Assembly: GCA_963693365.1 (NCBI GenBank)
Contig: CAVNZM010000003.1
Location: 9,920,001-9,984,000, forward strand
Direction: 5' to 3'
Origin: Amoebidium appalachense
Taxonomy: Eukaryota; Ichthyosporea
DNA: 64,000 nt
The translations under genes were made by a program, and so were the position numbers. Positions 30,217-41,199 of the stretch are shown one piece after another (the stretch's first letter is position 1; the number at the start of each line of letters is the position of its first letter). The notes below the pieces were generated by a model. It did not search any database and had not been told where the DNA came from. It saw only the letters and a program-made list of their open reading frames with translations.

Positions 30217-30519
30217 AACCAGCACACGGCCAATGACATGCACGGGAGCCCCCCCCCCCCCCCCCCCCATGCCACCCCCCCCCCCCCCCCCCCCCCCCAC
30301 ACACACACACCAGACCACCACAACCACCACAACCACCACAACCACCATCACCTCCACATTTCCTATGGGTATGGGCAGAAAAACGACAATGGTGATAAAA
30401 TATTCGATTTGAAAGAAGTTACAAACTCCTTCTGAGGCTTCCCCACCCACACCAACAAAATCATTTTGAATCATTATCTGAGCATTGGCTCTGAACTCGG
30501 ACTGACATTCACAATGCAG
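30101..30519. other. CA-rich, C-run and (CAACCAC)n sequence after the gap
   Basis: (ATGCAC)n-like and (CA)n sequence (30101-30210), two C runs (30250-30298) and an (ACCACA)n patch (30310-30350). Then unique sequence leads to the acceptor at 30519. Probably intron of the following gene. Confidence 0.6.
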
Positions 30520-30878
30520 ACATCAACAGCGCAGAGAGCAATAGCAACAACGACAACATCAAGAACCCCGGCAGTGTGGCCAGCAAATCAGATGGTGACA
30601 CCAACAGTCTCCTCCAAAACGACATGTCAAGTGATTTAGAAAACGAACCGCTCGTGATGTCAAAGACGGGTACGTATCTCGACTGGCATTATTCCATAGC
30701 CTGTTTCCATAGCCTGTTTGTGGTGATGCTAAACGGGCTTTTGGGAGACAAATGTCTATGCCATTTTCTGTGCAGTGTATGTGCATTTGCATGTCCGAGT
30801 GAAATAGGGAGATTCGGAGATAGGGAGGTAGGGCTAAGAGGGAGAGAGAGAGACGGGGGAGGGGGGGGGGGGGGGGAG

Positions 30879-30967
<89 letters not shown>

Positions 30968-31016
30968 GGGGGAGAGAGCGACAGCGAGTGAGAGGGGGAG
31001 AAGAGATGATGATAGA

Positions 31017-31068
<52 letters not shown>

Positions 31069-31375
31069 AGAGAGCGACAGCGAGTGAGAGGGGGAGAAGA
31101 GATGATGATAGAGAGGGAGATAGAGATAGAGATAGACAGCAAGAGAGAGAGTGACAGAGAGAAAGCGTGTGTTAGTGTGTGTGTGAAATTCATGAAGCAC
31201 GTATGCAGGAATTTTTGAGGGTTGGTTGTAACTAAAGTTGTATCGTTACCCATCAGGACAAACACACAAGCGCCGAGCATCTACGGAGGTGCCAGTCCCC
31301 GCAAAACGACCAAGGGTACCCATATACAGCATCAAGAAAAAAATACCATCCTTCGGAAACCCTCGCAAGGGATAG
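30520..31375 (+). CDS. 3' end of an unrecognised gene, two exons, basic C-terminus
   Basis: Exon 30520-30669 (after ATGCAG, before GTACGT) is Asn/Ser-rich: INSAESNSNNDNIKNPGS, then ASKSDGDTNSLLQNDMSSDL. It joins in phase (one base plus two) to exon 31257-31375 (after CATCAG), which ends QTHKRRASTEVPVPAKRPRV and IYSIKKKIPSFGNPRKG with TAG. The strongly basic tail has KRR and KRPR clusters resembling nuclear localisation signals. The intron 30670-31256 contains (GA)n repeats. The upstream part is in or beyond the N gap. No domain is recognised; a nuclear protein is an inference from the tail only. Confidence 0.6.
30870..31100. repeat. (GA)n tracts with a duplicated 60-base spacer
   Basis: Two (GA)n tracts with G runs (30884-30973 and 31017-31069), each followed by the same block GAGAGCGACAGCGAGTGAGA and GGGGGAGAAGAGATGATGAT. 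The larger microsatellite block has therefore been duplicated in tandem. It lies inside the intron 30670-31256. Confidence 0.9.
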
Positions 31376-32575
31376 TAATATTCTGTATGGTGTCTGTTAT
31401 AACTCGAATGACCGTCAATAGACCTTCACACGAATGCGTATGGTATTGCTATCCTTGGAATGAAATCGTAATTGCCATACTTCGTTATGGCAAACTGCCT
31501 CCACGGTGTAGATATGTTGACTTACGACAAAGAGTCCTGGCCTCTCCATTGTGTTAAACGACCTTATATGAATGAGAGATTCTTCTTGTTATGAATATAT
31601 TTCGGCAAATTTTATTTTTGCTTGTAGGAACGGACACCCTGGAAATTTCGTAGTATGTCTTAATTAAATGTTGGAGTACTCGTGTGTGTGTTGTGTTGTC
31701 TGTTTTCTTTCGATGAATTCAAACGGTCCCAGTGTACTTCATATACAAAACCACACCGTACTTTCAAAGTCTGGTCGATATTTTGAGCATTTACAATATG
31801 TGATTGATTAGTATGTTCTGCTCTAGGAAATGGACTCTCAGAATCCATGAAGTCTGTTTTTCTTTCTACTTCTGAGTGCGTTACGATGGTGTCTGCAGGG
31901 AGAAGTAGACTCTCAGAGTCCAGGGAATGTGTTTTACCTTCTTCATATGAGTGCATTTTGATGGTGTCTTGCAGGGGGGATTAGACTCTCAGAGTCCCCT
32001 GACCATGATTTTATATTCCATAGACGTTCGTTCTGAGTCCGTTATCCATTTCTCTTCTGCTTGTCCCAATCTCCAGACACATGTTTTCCCTTCTTATTTT
32101 CAGGTGTTGGTTCGTGAAATTTGGCACACCCTGGTAACCCTATAAGCACAAATAGGCGCGCGGCAAGCATGTAAGCATGTGTTAGCTCATGTATGATCTA
32201 TCGAAAACGGTAAACCACAGGCCTGTCTGCCGATTTTGCTTGTATCTAAGCCGGCTAGAATAATTCTCCGGTTCCCTGTGTACATATATGAAATCGGTCC
32301 ATTTAATAAGATTGGAAGGCAGGTCGGCAGTGCCGGCAGGGTTTTGGTTTAAACCTGAGATGAGCTATAATGACGGCGTTCGACTGGTGTTTCCTTCCCT
32401 TCCCTTCCCTTTGCATCTTGCCTCCGTGTTTGCCGATTGCCTTTTGACATCAGTAAATCATTCCCATTTCATGGGAAGTTGCACCTACCGGTCCTAGCAT
32501 TTTACTATACAGACAACTATATATATAGGCTGTTGTGGATTACCCAACATTGTAAAGTTTACAATTTCTCCCATT
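31376..32575. other. Intergenic AT-rich region with a degenerate tandem repeat
   Basis: No supported gene. At about 31825-31999 a repeat of about 75-85 bases is present three times, each with GACTCTCAGARTCC followed by a TTCTTTCTACTTC/TTACCTTCTTC and GATGGTGTCTGCAGG segment. The remainder is unique. The left end of the copia fragment is near 32576; no LTR was found upstream of it. Confidence 0.6.
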
Positions 32576-33172
32576 ATGTGTTCCGGCAAGCCCACCAAGA
32601 CTGCCTGGGAGCTTCTCCTCCGTGTCGTTCGTTACCTGCTCGGCACCATCAACCTCGGCCTCTACTACAAGAAGAAGGCCCCCAACAGCAAGGTGCCCAT
32701 CCTTGAGTGCTACTCGGATTCTGACTTTGCTGGTTGCCCCACCACCCGTCGTTCCACGTCTGGGTACATCATCCTCCTCGAAGGCTCCCCCGTCACCTAC
32801 CACTCCAAGCTGCAGACGATCACTGCAACTTCCACGTGTGAGGCCGAGCTCCTGGCCCTCAATGCTGCCGTGCAAGATGTTGTCTGGCACCGTCACGGTG
32901 ATCTACTAAAGGAGCTGGGCTACCCCATGACCGAGCCCACCCCCGTGTACTGTGACAATCAGTCCACCATTGCTCTGGTCCACTCCAACACCATCAAGCA
33001 CCGGACCAAGCACATTGCCGTTCGTTACTTCAACACAAAGGACTACATCAACAGTGGGGACGTCACTGTCACCTACATCGACACCAAGAAGAACCTGGCC
33101 GACATCTTCACCAAGCCTCTGGCTGGTCCGGCCCACGACACACACCGTGCCAACCTCAGTCTCCGTGACTGA
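32576..33172 (+). mobile_element. Ty1/copia polyprotein C-terminus: end of reverse transcriptase and RNase H
   Basis: About 199 residues with the copia-specific RT/RNase H order: AWELLLRVVRYLLGT, ECYSDSDFAGCPTTRRSTSG, TSTCEAELLALNAAV, PVYCDNQSTIALVHSN, KHRTKHIAVRYFNTKD and DIFTKPLAG, then a natural stop at 33170-33172. The RNase H acidic residues (D in YSDSDFAG, E in CEAEL, D in CDNQS) are present. Gag, protease, integrase and most of RT are missing; the element is 5'-truncated at about 32576. Its 3' non-coding part continues to 33782 and resumes at 34917. Confidence 0.92.
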
Positions 33173-33782
33173 CCCGTGCACTGGTGTTCATCATCGAGTA
33201 GTTTCTGAGTAGGTTGGGGCCCTGGACAGCAGTTGACACACCTACGGTGATCAAGATGCCTCCCAACGAAAGTCTACTACTCCTCATCGTTTCTCTTCAT
33301 CAGTGGGGACTCAGTCTTCCATCGTCATATGTGTGCATCTTCAGTGGGGATTATTCTCCACCATCCGTCGTTTATTTATATTCATATCCCACCATATATA
33401 TTGGTTTTCTTCTATATTCGACTTATATATATGTCGAACTGGGATGGCGTCCCAGTATAAATAATTATCTATAGCCATGACGTGCTGGTTGACTGCCAGT
33501 CTAAACCTAGTCCACGGGATGCACCTTCCCCGTGTCTTAACTGGTTGACACCAGTCTATAAATCAGTCCACAAGATGTTCATGTCTTGTGTTTACCTGGG
33601 TGGTCCCCAGTATAAACCATTAGCCACCAACACGTCACACATACACTAGTGTTTCCTATATATATATATATATTTCGCCGATAACCACCATGATTTCTTA
33701 TTTCGAGTCTTCAGAGGCAACCGTCGTTGTGTGCCTCTTCAGTTTTGATTCTCTCCTTCCCACCTCAAGGATCTTCGGTTTG
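33173..33782 (+). mobile_element. Copia 3' non-coding region, part 1
   Basis: AT-rich sequence after the pol stop, with repeated SAGTGGGGA-like words (CAGTGGGGACTC, CAGTGGGGATTA). A (TA)n run is at 33659-33674. The segment ends with the 49-base block that reappears on the far side of the DIRS insertion. Confidence 0.7.
33734..33782. repeat. 49-bp direct repeat flanking the DIRS insertion, left copy
   Basis: The block starting CCTCTTCAGTTTTGATTCTC and ending ATCTTCGGTTTG is identical at 33734-33782 and 34868-34916. The intervening 1085 bases are DIRS-like and both outer flanks are copia. It is far longer than the 4-6 base target-site duplication of a typical LTR element. Confidence 0.93.
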
Positions 33783-34867
33783 GGTTTTATTTGTGGAAAT
33801 TATTGACATAAATATTTTTCTGGGTAAACACGTAGGATGGGTGTCCGATATCAACAGACTTCGTTTCATGTTTTAGCAGTTCGCGTTCGGCTGCCCGCAT
33901 ACGGGCACCTATTAGCCGATCAAAACATTAGATTCCACAGATCACTAGACCGAGTTTGATTGGCTCAGGATCAGATTTCACATAACACTAGATCGATTTT
34001 GATTGGCTCAGATCGGTAGCCTTAGGTATATAAGCACGACAGTTTTTAGCAGATCAGCAAGCAACAAACACATCTTCTGTGTTTAGCACCTACAGCTTTA
34101 CAGCTATATTTTTCTTTTCTTCTCCCTATCTTTCCCTACGCCGGTCAGCATGCCGCCGAAAAAGCGCCAGGCCTCAGCCGCCGCCCCTGCCGCGGCACCT
34201 AAGCGCCTGACCCGCAGCGACCTCCGCCACAGGCTGACCAACGCTCCCGCGGGCACTGACGCGCCTCCAGCGGTCCATACCACCACGGACCCTCCGGCTA
34301 CTCTCCCCTCTACTCCTGAAGTCCCTCCTCAGGCCCCACCGTCCCCGCCGATGACTTCTCAAGACGCCGTCCTTGCCGCCCTCACCGCCATCAGCACCCA
34401 GATGGCTGGCGTCCTGGCCGATCTCACCAACCGCGACCCTCCCGCGCCCCCCGCCGCGCCCTCCGCACCCGGGGAGATTTCCCTGGGGCTGCATCTCGGC
34501 CCTGACCTGGATCTACCTGCCCTGCCCGTGCCCCCCATTACAGGTGAGAACACTGGCGACATTCAGCCGGGCACACTCCCGCTTCCCCCCGCGGATGTGC
34601 TGGCAGATTTGCGCGCCAATCGTTTCGTCGACCTGTATAAGTTCACCCCCGCCGCCCTCCTGGCCCCATCCAAGAAAGGTCAGCATCTGCGCATGGCCGA
34701 CAACGGCAGCATCGAGACTTTTCGCCAAGACAAACCTGTTCCCCTGCGTTCACTCGTCATTTGGATCCAAGCTTGGACCCATTACATGGCCGCCAAGCAC
34801 CACCTCGGCCTCCCCACGGACGAAGAAGTACTTTGGACTCAGCACATCACTCGCCTCAGCACCAGAT
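33783..34867 (+). mobile_element. DIRS-like 5' end with truncated gag-like frame, inserted in a copia element
   Basis: The first 336 bases repeat 29015-29350 (one difference), with TATATAAGCACGACAG at about 34026-34041. A frame opens at ATG 34150: MPPKKRQASAAAPAAAPKR, a Pro/Ala-rich stretch, then NRFVDLYKFTPAALL, IETFRQDKPVPLRSLVIWIQ and WTHYMAAKHHLGLPTDEEVL. A FVDLY-LLP segment followed by a tryptophan-rich helical region is characteristic of DIRS gag-like ORF1. The frame is cut after about 240 residues at the junction with copia sequence (34868) and reads on in copia sequence and a (CT)n repeat to 35253. RT and recombinase are absent. Confidence 0.75.
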
Positions 34868-34916
34868 CCTCTTCAGTTTTGATTCTCTCCTTCCCACCTC
34901 AAGGATCTTCGGTTTG
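34868..34916. repeat. 49-bp direct repeat flanking the DIRS insertion, right copy
   Basis: Right-hand partner of 33734-33782, followed immediately by the continuation of copia 3' sequence (CATCCTCGAGTGGGG). Confidence 0.93.
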
Positions 34917-35913
34917 CATCCTCGAGTGGGGAAACTTGAGTGTGACGGCCCCTCCTGTGTTTGGACCTCATCTACCGTCACATCAACAGACACGAGAACA
35001 CAAACTTCAACCCCTTGAGTGGGGATGTTGGAATACGTCACCATGTATGACAGCAAGAGCCTTGAAGTATGTATGTGTTCTAGCTTGTTTGTATTCGTGT
35101 CTGCTTTCCTCCTTTGTGCTCTCTCTCTCTCTCTCTCTCCCTCCCTCTCTCTCTCTCCCTCTCTCTCTCTCCCTCTCTCTCTCTCTCTCTCCCCCCCCCC
35201 CCCCCCCCCCGTATCTCTCTCTCCCTTGTTTCTGTGGGCACAGATATCTGTAGATCTGTGCACACCTGGCTCTCTTGCCTGATAAGAACTTATTGTGTTT
35301 TTATTTCTATTTGCTCTCCTCTGTTTATCTGAGAGGTAGCGTGATTGGCTAGCCTCACTCGTTGTCTTTCCTTTATTTCAAAATGGCCTAGTTTTGTTCT
35401 CAAAAGGATGGCTCGCCAATAGTCGCGAGCGAGTACATCTGTAGATTGTGTTGTGCATTCCTGTCTGTTAATATATGTGTGTTGTGATTGGACAATAGAT
35501 ATATATGGAATTCGGTTTATTGCAAAGTGTCTTCACTTTGAGAGTGTCGACTGTTAGGAAATATATGTATTTAAATAGGTTTCTTTATAGAGACGAACAT
35601 AAATATATGTGTGAGTTAATAGTGACTAGATGTATAATTACTTAAAATATTTAAGTAAGAGTTTCTACACTTTAGTTTAATCGGAAGTTGGAATGCGTAT
35701 GCTCTGTCGGAATGTGTTTTTCTATCTTCTGATAGAACCGATTGGTTCTCCCTCTTTAGTTGTGATAAGGCGATAAGTCGCAAGTACAAAAGGAACCGAG
35801 AGCACAATAAAGATTCAGTTGTTGTTTGAAATCTTTCAATGTCTCGTGAACAACTCCGATTGCCCTCTCATTGATGTGTTAGTCGTGTTTTACATGACAC
35901 CTCTGTGCACTCT
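34917..35913 (+). mobile_element. Copia 3' non-coding region part 2, polypurine tract and 3' LTR
   Basis: A polypurine-type GAGTGGGGA directly precedes TGTTGGAATACG at 35026-35037, the usual start of a Ty1/copia LTR. The LTR contains a (CT)n and C-run insert (35120-35210) and an AATAAA near 35805. It may end at CTCGTGAACA (about 35852) or as late as 35913, where similarity to the second copy ends. TGTT at the start and AACA at 35849-35852 would be matching short terminal inverted repeats. No flanking target duplication was recognised. Confidence 0.65.
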
Positions 35914-35940
35914 GCTCCCTTAGACCCGTACAAAACAACA

Positions 35941-36241
35941 ATAGCAACCAAAGACGAACTTCAAGGCTCCGGTGGTGTTACGCATACCGCTGCCGACGAA
36001 CATTCCCAACCACATCATCCCCTATGCGACCCAAGAAATTGGCGGTGATGCCAACAATTCACCTCAAAGCAACAGGCAGGCTAAATCGACTCCACAGAGC
36101 AACAGCAACGACGGCCCGTTGGCTGTTGGTGACATCACTGACCGGAATGATGACGACGTGGCGGGACAACACAACACCCACTCGGATGCAAACGTTAACT
36201 TTCAGGCAGGGCCCGGGGTGGGGCAGAAAAGAATGGTTTAA
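35941..36241 (+). pseudogene. Tail of an AP2 gene, 5'-truncated remnant
   Basis: From ATAGCAACCAAAGACGAAC the sequence matches the 3' end of the AP2 exon of the other copies (compare 59255-59545). The frame with RIPLPTNIPNHIIPYATQEI and LAVGDITDRNDDDVAGQ is open to 36241. The AP2 domains are missing: the copia/LTR sequence ends at 35913 and joins here after about 27 bases. It marks the left edge of the tandem array. Confidence 0.75.
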
Positions 36242-37619
36242 GTGTGGTAGGTGGTCAGATACGTATACAGAGGTGGGCCCCGGGGACACATAAGGTACTC
36301 TTATAGGAGAAAAGAAGGTGGTTTGTGGACACTGATGATTTCACCGGGGTGGCTGTTACTAGCTGTTTGTACATGTGTATATGTGCGATGTGTCATTGAT
36401 TAGGGGTACATATTGCATTATGCCTATGGCCTGCACACCTGTTTGTGGGTCGAGGAGACTCTCGGAGCCATTGTGTTTTTCCTTCTTCCTCTCTTTCTGC
36501 CCGGTTTTTTTTTTTGTTCTTTTCTTTTTTTCTCTTTTTTTTTTTTTTTCTTTTTTTTTCTTTTTTTCTTTTGGCTTTCTGGTGTGTGTGGGGAAGGGGG
36601 GGGGGGGGGGGGGGGGGGGGAGGGGGGGGGGGGGGGGGCTGTCTGAGTTACTGCGCAAATGCAAATGAATACAACCTGCAGGAGAGTAAGATTTGCGCAA
36701 ACATGACTACTATAGCAGTGTGGACAAAGTTTATGATATATCATATTTATAGATAGTTTTAGGTTACATAAACAATGTTTTCACAATCTCCCATAGAAAA
36801 CCATAACTTAGTAAATTCTACTGCCAATATTATTCTGGTCACAGAGAAATTCAGTCCATTGCCTTCCCCAGAACGCTAGCACGTGTACATGTAACAGTAT
36901 ACATGCATAAGTTACATGGCAGGGCTTCTGCTATAACTATACAAAAAGGTATACAAAATTTCAAGTTGATAAATTGAAGCCGTTCGCGGCACCTACCAAT
37001 TAATAATAATATTATCATTATTAAATCTGCAGAAGCCTTTTTTTGGTGTCCCGACGAAAACATTGGCCCCGCTCATGCAGCTAGTATCGATAGTGATCGA
37101 TAATCGATTTCGTTGCCCCCCCCCCCCCCCTCCCCCCCCCCCCCCCCCCCCCCCCCCCACCTTTTCCTCCGGATCCTCCTCCTCCTCCTCATTCCGGCCA
37201 GGAAACCGGACCACCTATGTAGTTTTTGAAATCTTCTAAAGTTATTATGTATGTGTACAGTACGTGCGTGTGTGTGCATTCGAGTGTTTGTGTGTATGTG
37301 CATGTGTGACTGTGTACACGCCGACAGATATGGTAACCCTCGAGTACTAGGCATGTCCTCTCTCTCTCTCTTCCCCCCCCCCCCCCCTCTCTTCCCCTTT
37401 CTCCCTCCCTCTCTCTCTCTCTCGCCCCCACCTCCCCCTCCCGAGGATTTCTCTCTCTCACTCCCCCCCCCCACCTCCCCCTCCTCCCCCCCCCCCCCCC
37501 CCGGCCCCCCACCTCTGCCTGCCTCTACCTTTCCTTCTCTTCGAATTCTGTGTGTCACATAATATTTGTGTATGCATCATTCTCGTTGCCTACTTGCTGA
37601 AACCCGTGTTTTTCTACAG

Positions 37620-37961
37620 CTGGCCTTCAAACTGAAAGTATTATATGCAAGCCAAACAAACCGATCACGCGTTTGGAATATGCATGTTTCCGTTCTGTAC
37701 TGTACCTGGACGGCGCAAAGCAAACGGGTCTGACGTCTGCTGTCGATCGAACCAGCCCTTTCGAAGTTCGCCGCCGTGCACACGTGAGGAGGGCTCACGA
37801 GTCACATTTTTCTTTCTACCAATAGGAATGACGCTAGATAAGCCATTACCACCGAATCCCAAACATTGCCAAGGCAGTCCGGAAAACCAGCGCATTATTT
37901 GTGTTGAGCTAGCAGAGTACTGTACAAGTGACCACATGTGTGAGCTTCGACATACTGAACC
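37620..37961 (+). pseudogene. Candidate exon X1, unit A, 4-bp shorter than copy B
   Basis: Bounded by acceptor TTTTTCTACAG and donor GTAAGG (a C run begins 13 bases after it). The frame open at the acceptor (GLQTESIICKPNKPITRLEY) shifts before a second open part (MTLDKPLPPNPKHCQG, CVELAEYCTSDHMCELRHTE), because TGTA present in copy B is absent here. Either the exon is broken in this unit, or the region is not translated as assumed. Confidence 0.4.
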
Positions 37962-38796
37962 GTAAGGGCCTGCTGCCCCCCCCCCCCCCCCCCCACCCCC
38001 CACCCCCCCCCCCCCTCCCCCCACCCCCCACCCCCCCTCCCCCTTCCCCCCCCCCCTCGTCCTCCCCCTCTCCCCCCCCCCCTTGCACACCCTCCGTCCT
38101 CTCTCCCCCCTACCCCTCCGCTCCTTTCTCCAACTCCCGCTTTTTTCCGCTCCTTCCACCCACAAACACAATACATGCATGATTTCTTTGCCTCTGCCAT
38201 CATATTGCCCGCACAACTCTTTGTTTCATTTCCATTCTCACCCAAAAGCTAGAATCTTTCAGCCCTATTTTAGTTAACCCTGGGAACTTGTTGTTCGTGT
38301 GTTGCATCTTGTCCGAACACGCTATTTTGCTTTTTGCTGGTGGAGGCAGAACCAAGCCCGTTGATGGCAGGCGCGGCTAGATTTGGTAGGCAGGGACTGG
38401 GGGAGGGGGGGAGGGGGAGGAGGAGGGGGTGGGTGGGTGGGTGGGTGCGTGGTTGGGGGGGGGGGGAGGGGGGGGAGGGGGGGGGGGTTGCCTAATGTTG
38501 AAGAGCCTTGTAGGTACCTAGTATTGTGCCGGTAGGGAAAGAGTCGGGATCGAGAGGGAAGGGAGGGGGTGGGGAGGGGGGAGGAGGCGGGGGGAGGGGA
38601 GGGGAGGGGGGGAAGGGGGGTCCCAGACGAAATAAGTATCACCCTGAGGAGAAGGTTACGAGGAATAATATGAAACACCGTGGAAATTATTTCAACGTGC
38701 AGCACATATGGCTTGGTGTCTCACTTGCTTTCAGACATAAAAGGCAACTTTTGGCAGGCTTTTGGTCTGTGACTAATATGTTGTTCTTTTTTGCAG

Positions 38797-38900
38797 ATAC
38801 TCTTTGTTTGCTTGTTTGTCTCTCGTCTGGGAGGATGTTGACCAGGAGGTTGGTTCGAGTGGCTGTCTCGGGAACTAAACCAGCAACCTCGGTGGGAGAG
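38797..38900 (+). CDS. Candidate exon X2, unit A
   Basis: 104 bases between TTTTTTGCAG and GTATCC, with one fully open frame (SSGRMLTRRLVRVAVSGTKP, ATSVGE). In the transcribed sense a long C run starts 8 bases after the donor. Its phase does not follow directly from X1, so another exon would be needed between them. Function unknown. Confidence 0.4.
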
Positions 38901-38907
38901 GTATCCA

Positions 38908-38952
<45 letters not shown>

Positions 38953-39082
38953 CCCCTCCACCTCCCCCCCCCCCCCCCCACCCCCGGGCCCACCTCCCCC
39001 CCCCCCCAAAAAAAAAAAAAAAAAAAAAAAAAGGAGAAGAAGAAGAATAAGAAGAAGATGGAGAGAGAGAGCGATAGAGAGA

Positions 39083-39120
<38 letters not shown>

Positions 39121-39573
39121 CTCCCCCCCCCCCCCCCCCCCCCCCCACACCCCCTAAAAAAAGAAAGGGAGGGGGGGGGGGGGGGACAGAGAGAGAGAGT
39201 TAGGTAGAGCCTCCCTTCTCCCCCTTTTCCGCCTCCCCCCCACACCCCACGCCCCTAAAAAAAGAAATATGAGTGAGGGGAAGAGACAGAGAGAGAGAGG
39301 GGGGGGGGGGGGGAGGAGTGTGTGTGTGTGTGAGAGAGACGGAGGGGGCGAAAGAGAGAGGGAGAGGGGAGGGAGAGAGAGAGAGGGAGGGAGAGATAGA
39401 GAGAGAGAGAGAGAGAGAGGGCGAAAGAGAGAGGGAGAGGGGGGGGGGGGGAGGGAGAGAGAGAGAGACAGACCCAGACACTCACACACCTTACGTTTCC
39501 GCCCGCACCCGCTTCTCCCACTTCATTACTCATATCCAGCCTCCCTCCTGGGCATAAACTTGTTGGGAGAAGA

Positions 39574-40136
39574 ATGGCTGCATGGCTCCATCCTCATGGA
39601 AAAGGCAACGTGAACAAATTTGCAGATGCTCTCATGCTGGTCTATGCTCGCACATCTCTGACAGGACAATCGTGTGTGCCTGTGCAGAAGGCACCACCCT
39701 CATCCATGCACCTACACTCTGTGGTTCCTAGTTGGTTTACTCAACTTACTTTACTTACTTTACTTACTTGACTTACTTTACTTACTTGACTTACTTTACT
39801 TACTTTGCTCACTTGTACACCTACAGCCTGTACGGTTTGCTGCAGTCACGAGCAACCAATCCACATGCATGGGCTACGTCATTTTCAACCCCTTCCTGTC
39901 GGTGGGCACACGGTCACTACATGCCCTGGCCCAAGGGAGAGGTATGTGGTTGTGGTGCGATAGATGTGTCTTTGTTTGGCATGGCAGCTTCAACTTCAAC
40001 TTTTGGGCCCATTTTGTTTTCGAAGGCTCGAGTATTCACCTCGGGGCTCCGCTGTATCGAGAAAAGGTGCCGAGGATGTACCGTTCTTTGTCTGCCCCGT
40101 CTCTCTTCGGAAGCCCGTTTACCTGCTGCTCCCCTC
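39574..40136 (+). other. Open unique islands X3/X4 in unit A, probably exonic
   Basis: Two islands free of simple repeats. The first (about 39574-39735) encodes NVNKFADALMLVYARTSLTG and QSCVPVQKAPPSSMHLHSVV, and resembles a separate exon-like piece at 60.7 kb (QFAKGFMLVYSKPRAMCPAG). The second starts after CTACAG at 39828; its most likely frame reads VRFAAVTSNQSTCMGYVIFN, then FLSVGTRSLHALAQG and FNFNFWAHFVFEGSSIHLG. More than one frame is open, and copy-to-copy changes do not single out one. Copies lie near 49747, 56162 and, inverted, 24371-24990. Family not recognised. Confidence 0.35.
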
Positions 40137-40143
40137 TCCCTTC

Positions 40144-40175
<32 letters not shown>

Positions 40176-40748
40176 TGTCCACCTCTGTGACGGCTCTGTT
40201 TAAAGTGTTAATGGGGAACAGGATGGGGCAGGGCCCATGGGTTGCCTTTTTTTTTTTTTTCTTCTTTTTTTTTTTTTTTGGTGTGTGTGTGGGAGGGGCG
40301 GGGGGGGAGGGCTGGACGAAAGTTATATTAGATTCAAAGGGTTCGTGGGGCAAAGGGAATTTATGTATGTGTACTACACGAATACATACATGGTCGCCAG
40401 GGCACACGCGTTAGGGCTTGCTTTGTCTCCCTGCCCCTCCTCTCCTGCCTACACACACACACCCACACATACACAGACACACACGCGCGTGCACACACGC
40501 ACGCACACATATGCACGCACGCACGCACACACACACTCTCTCACACACACACACACATACACACACACTTGCACACATTTGTTTTCCCTTCTGATCAGCT
40601 CGATTGAGGGTACATTTATGAATGCACAGTGAACAATGGGGCTAAATTGGTATGTTCCGTGCCTGTGTGTACACAAACACGGGCATGTCTAAAGTCACAC
40701 CAAGCAGAAGAGCAGACACATAACACAAGAGGGTATTTTGGGTTTCAG

Positions 40749-41020
40749 ACAAGGTTGACAAGCGGCTCGCACATTGTTTTTCCACGTACGTGCGGTGGGT
40801 ATTGGGGCGCGGGGGGGAGGGAGGGGGGGGGGGGGGTACAGTCTCACTCCTGGTCGGCACAGGGCCCCAACAAACTGTGTTCGGCATTCAGAACGGTCAG
40901 ACTGCTCCTGGCCGGTTGTCTCCCTTTGGAATGGTGGCAACGGTATGTGTAGTTGGTGCTCTACTTCCCTTCACCCGCTCCCCCCGCTCCACCCGCCTCC
41001 TCCACCTTCACAGACACACA

Positions 41021-41052
<32 letters not shown>

Positions 41053-41055
41053 GGG

Positions 41056-41117
<62 letters not shown>

Positions 41118-41124
41118 GGGAGAG

Positions 41125-41199
<75 letters not shown>

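Noticed and set aside
29494-30474. Open frames spanning the N gap
   Set aside because: They consist largely of undetermined residues and flanking CA and C repeats.
34868-35253. C-terminal part of the 367-codon frame starting at 34150 as genuine gag
   Set aside because: After 34867 the frame is copia 3' sequence, LTR and (CT)n; the family-like part stops at about residue 240.
32576-35913. Complete copia element with two LTRs
   Set aside because: No 5' LTR, gag, protease or integrase was found; the 336-bp direct repeat belongs to the DIRS-like insertion and is not the LTR pair of the copia element.
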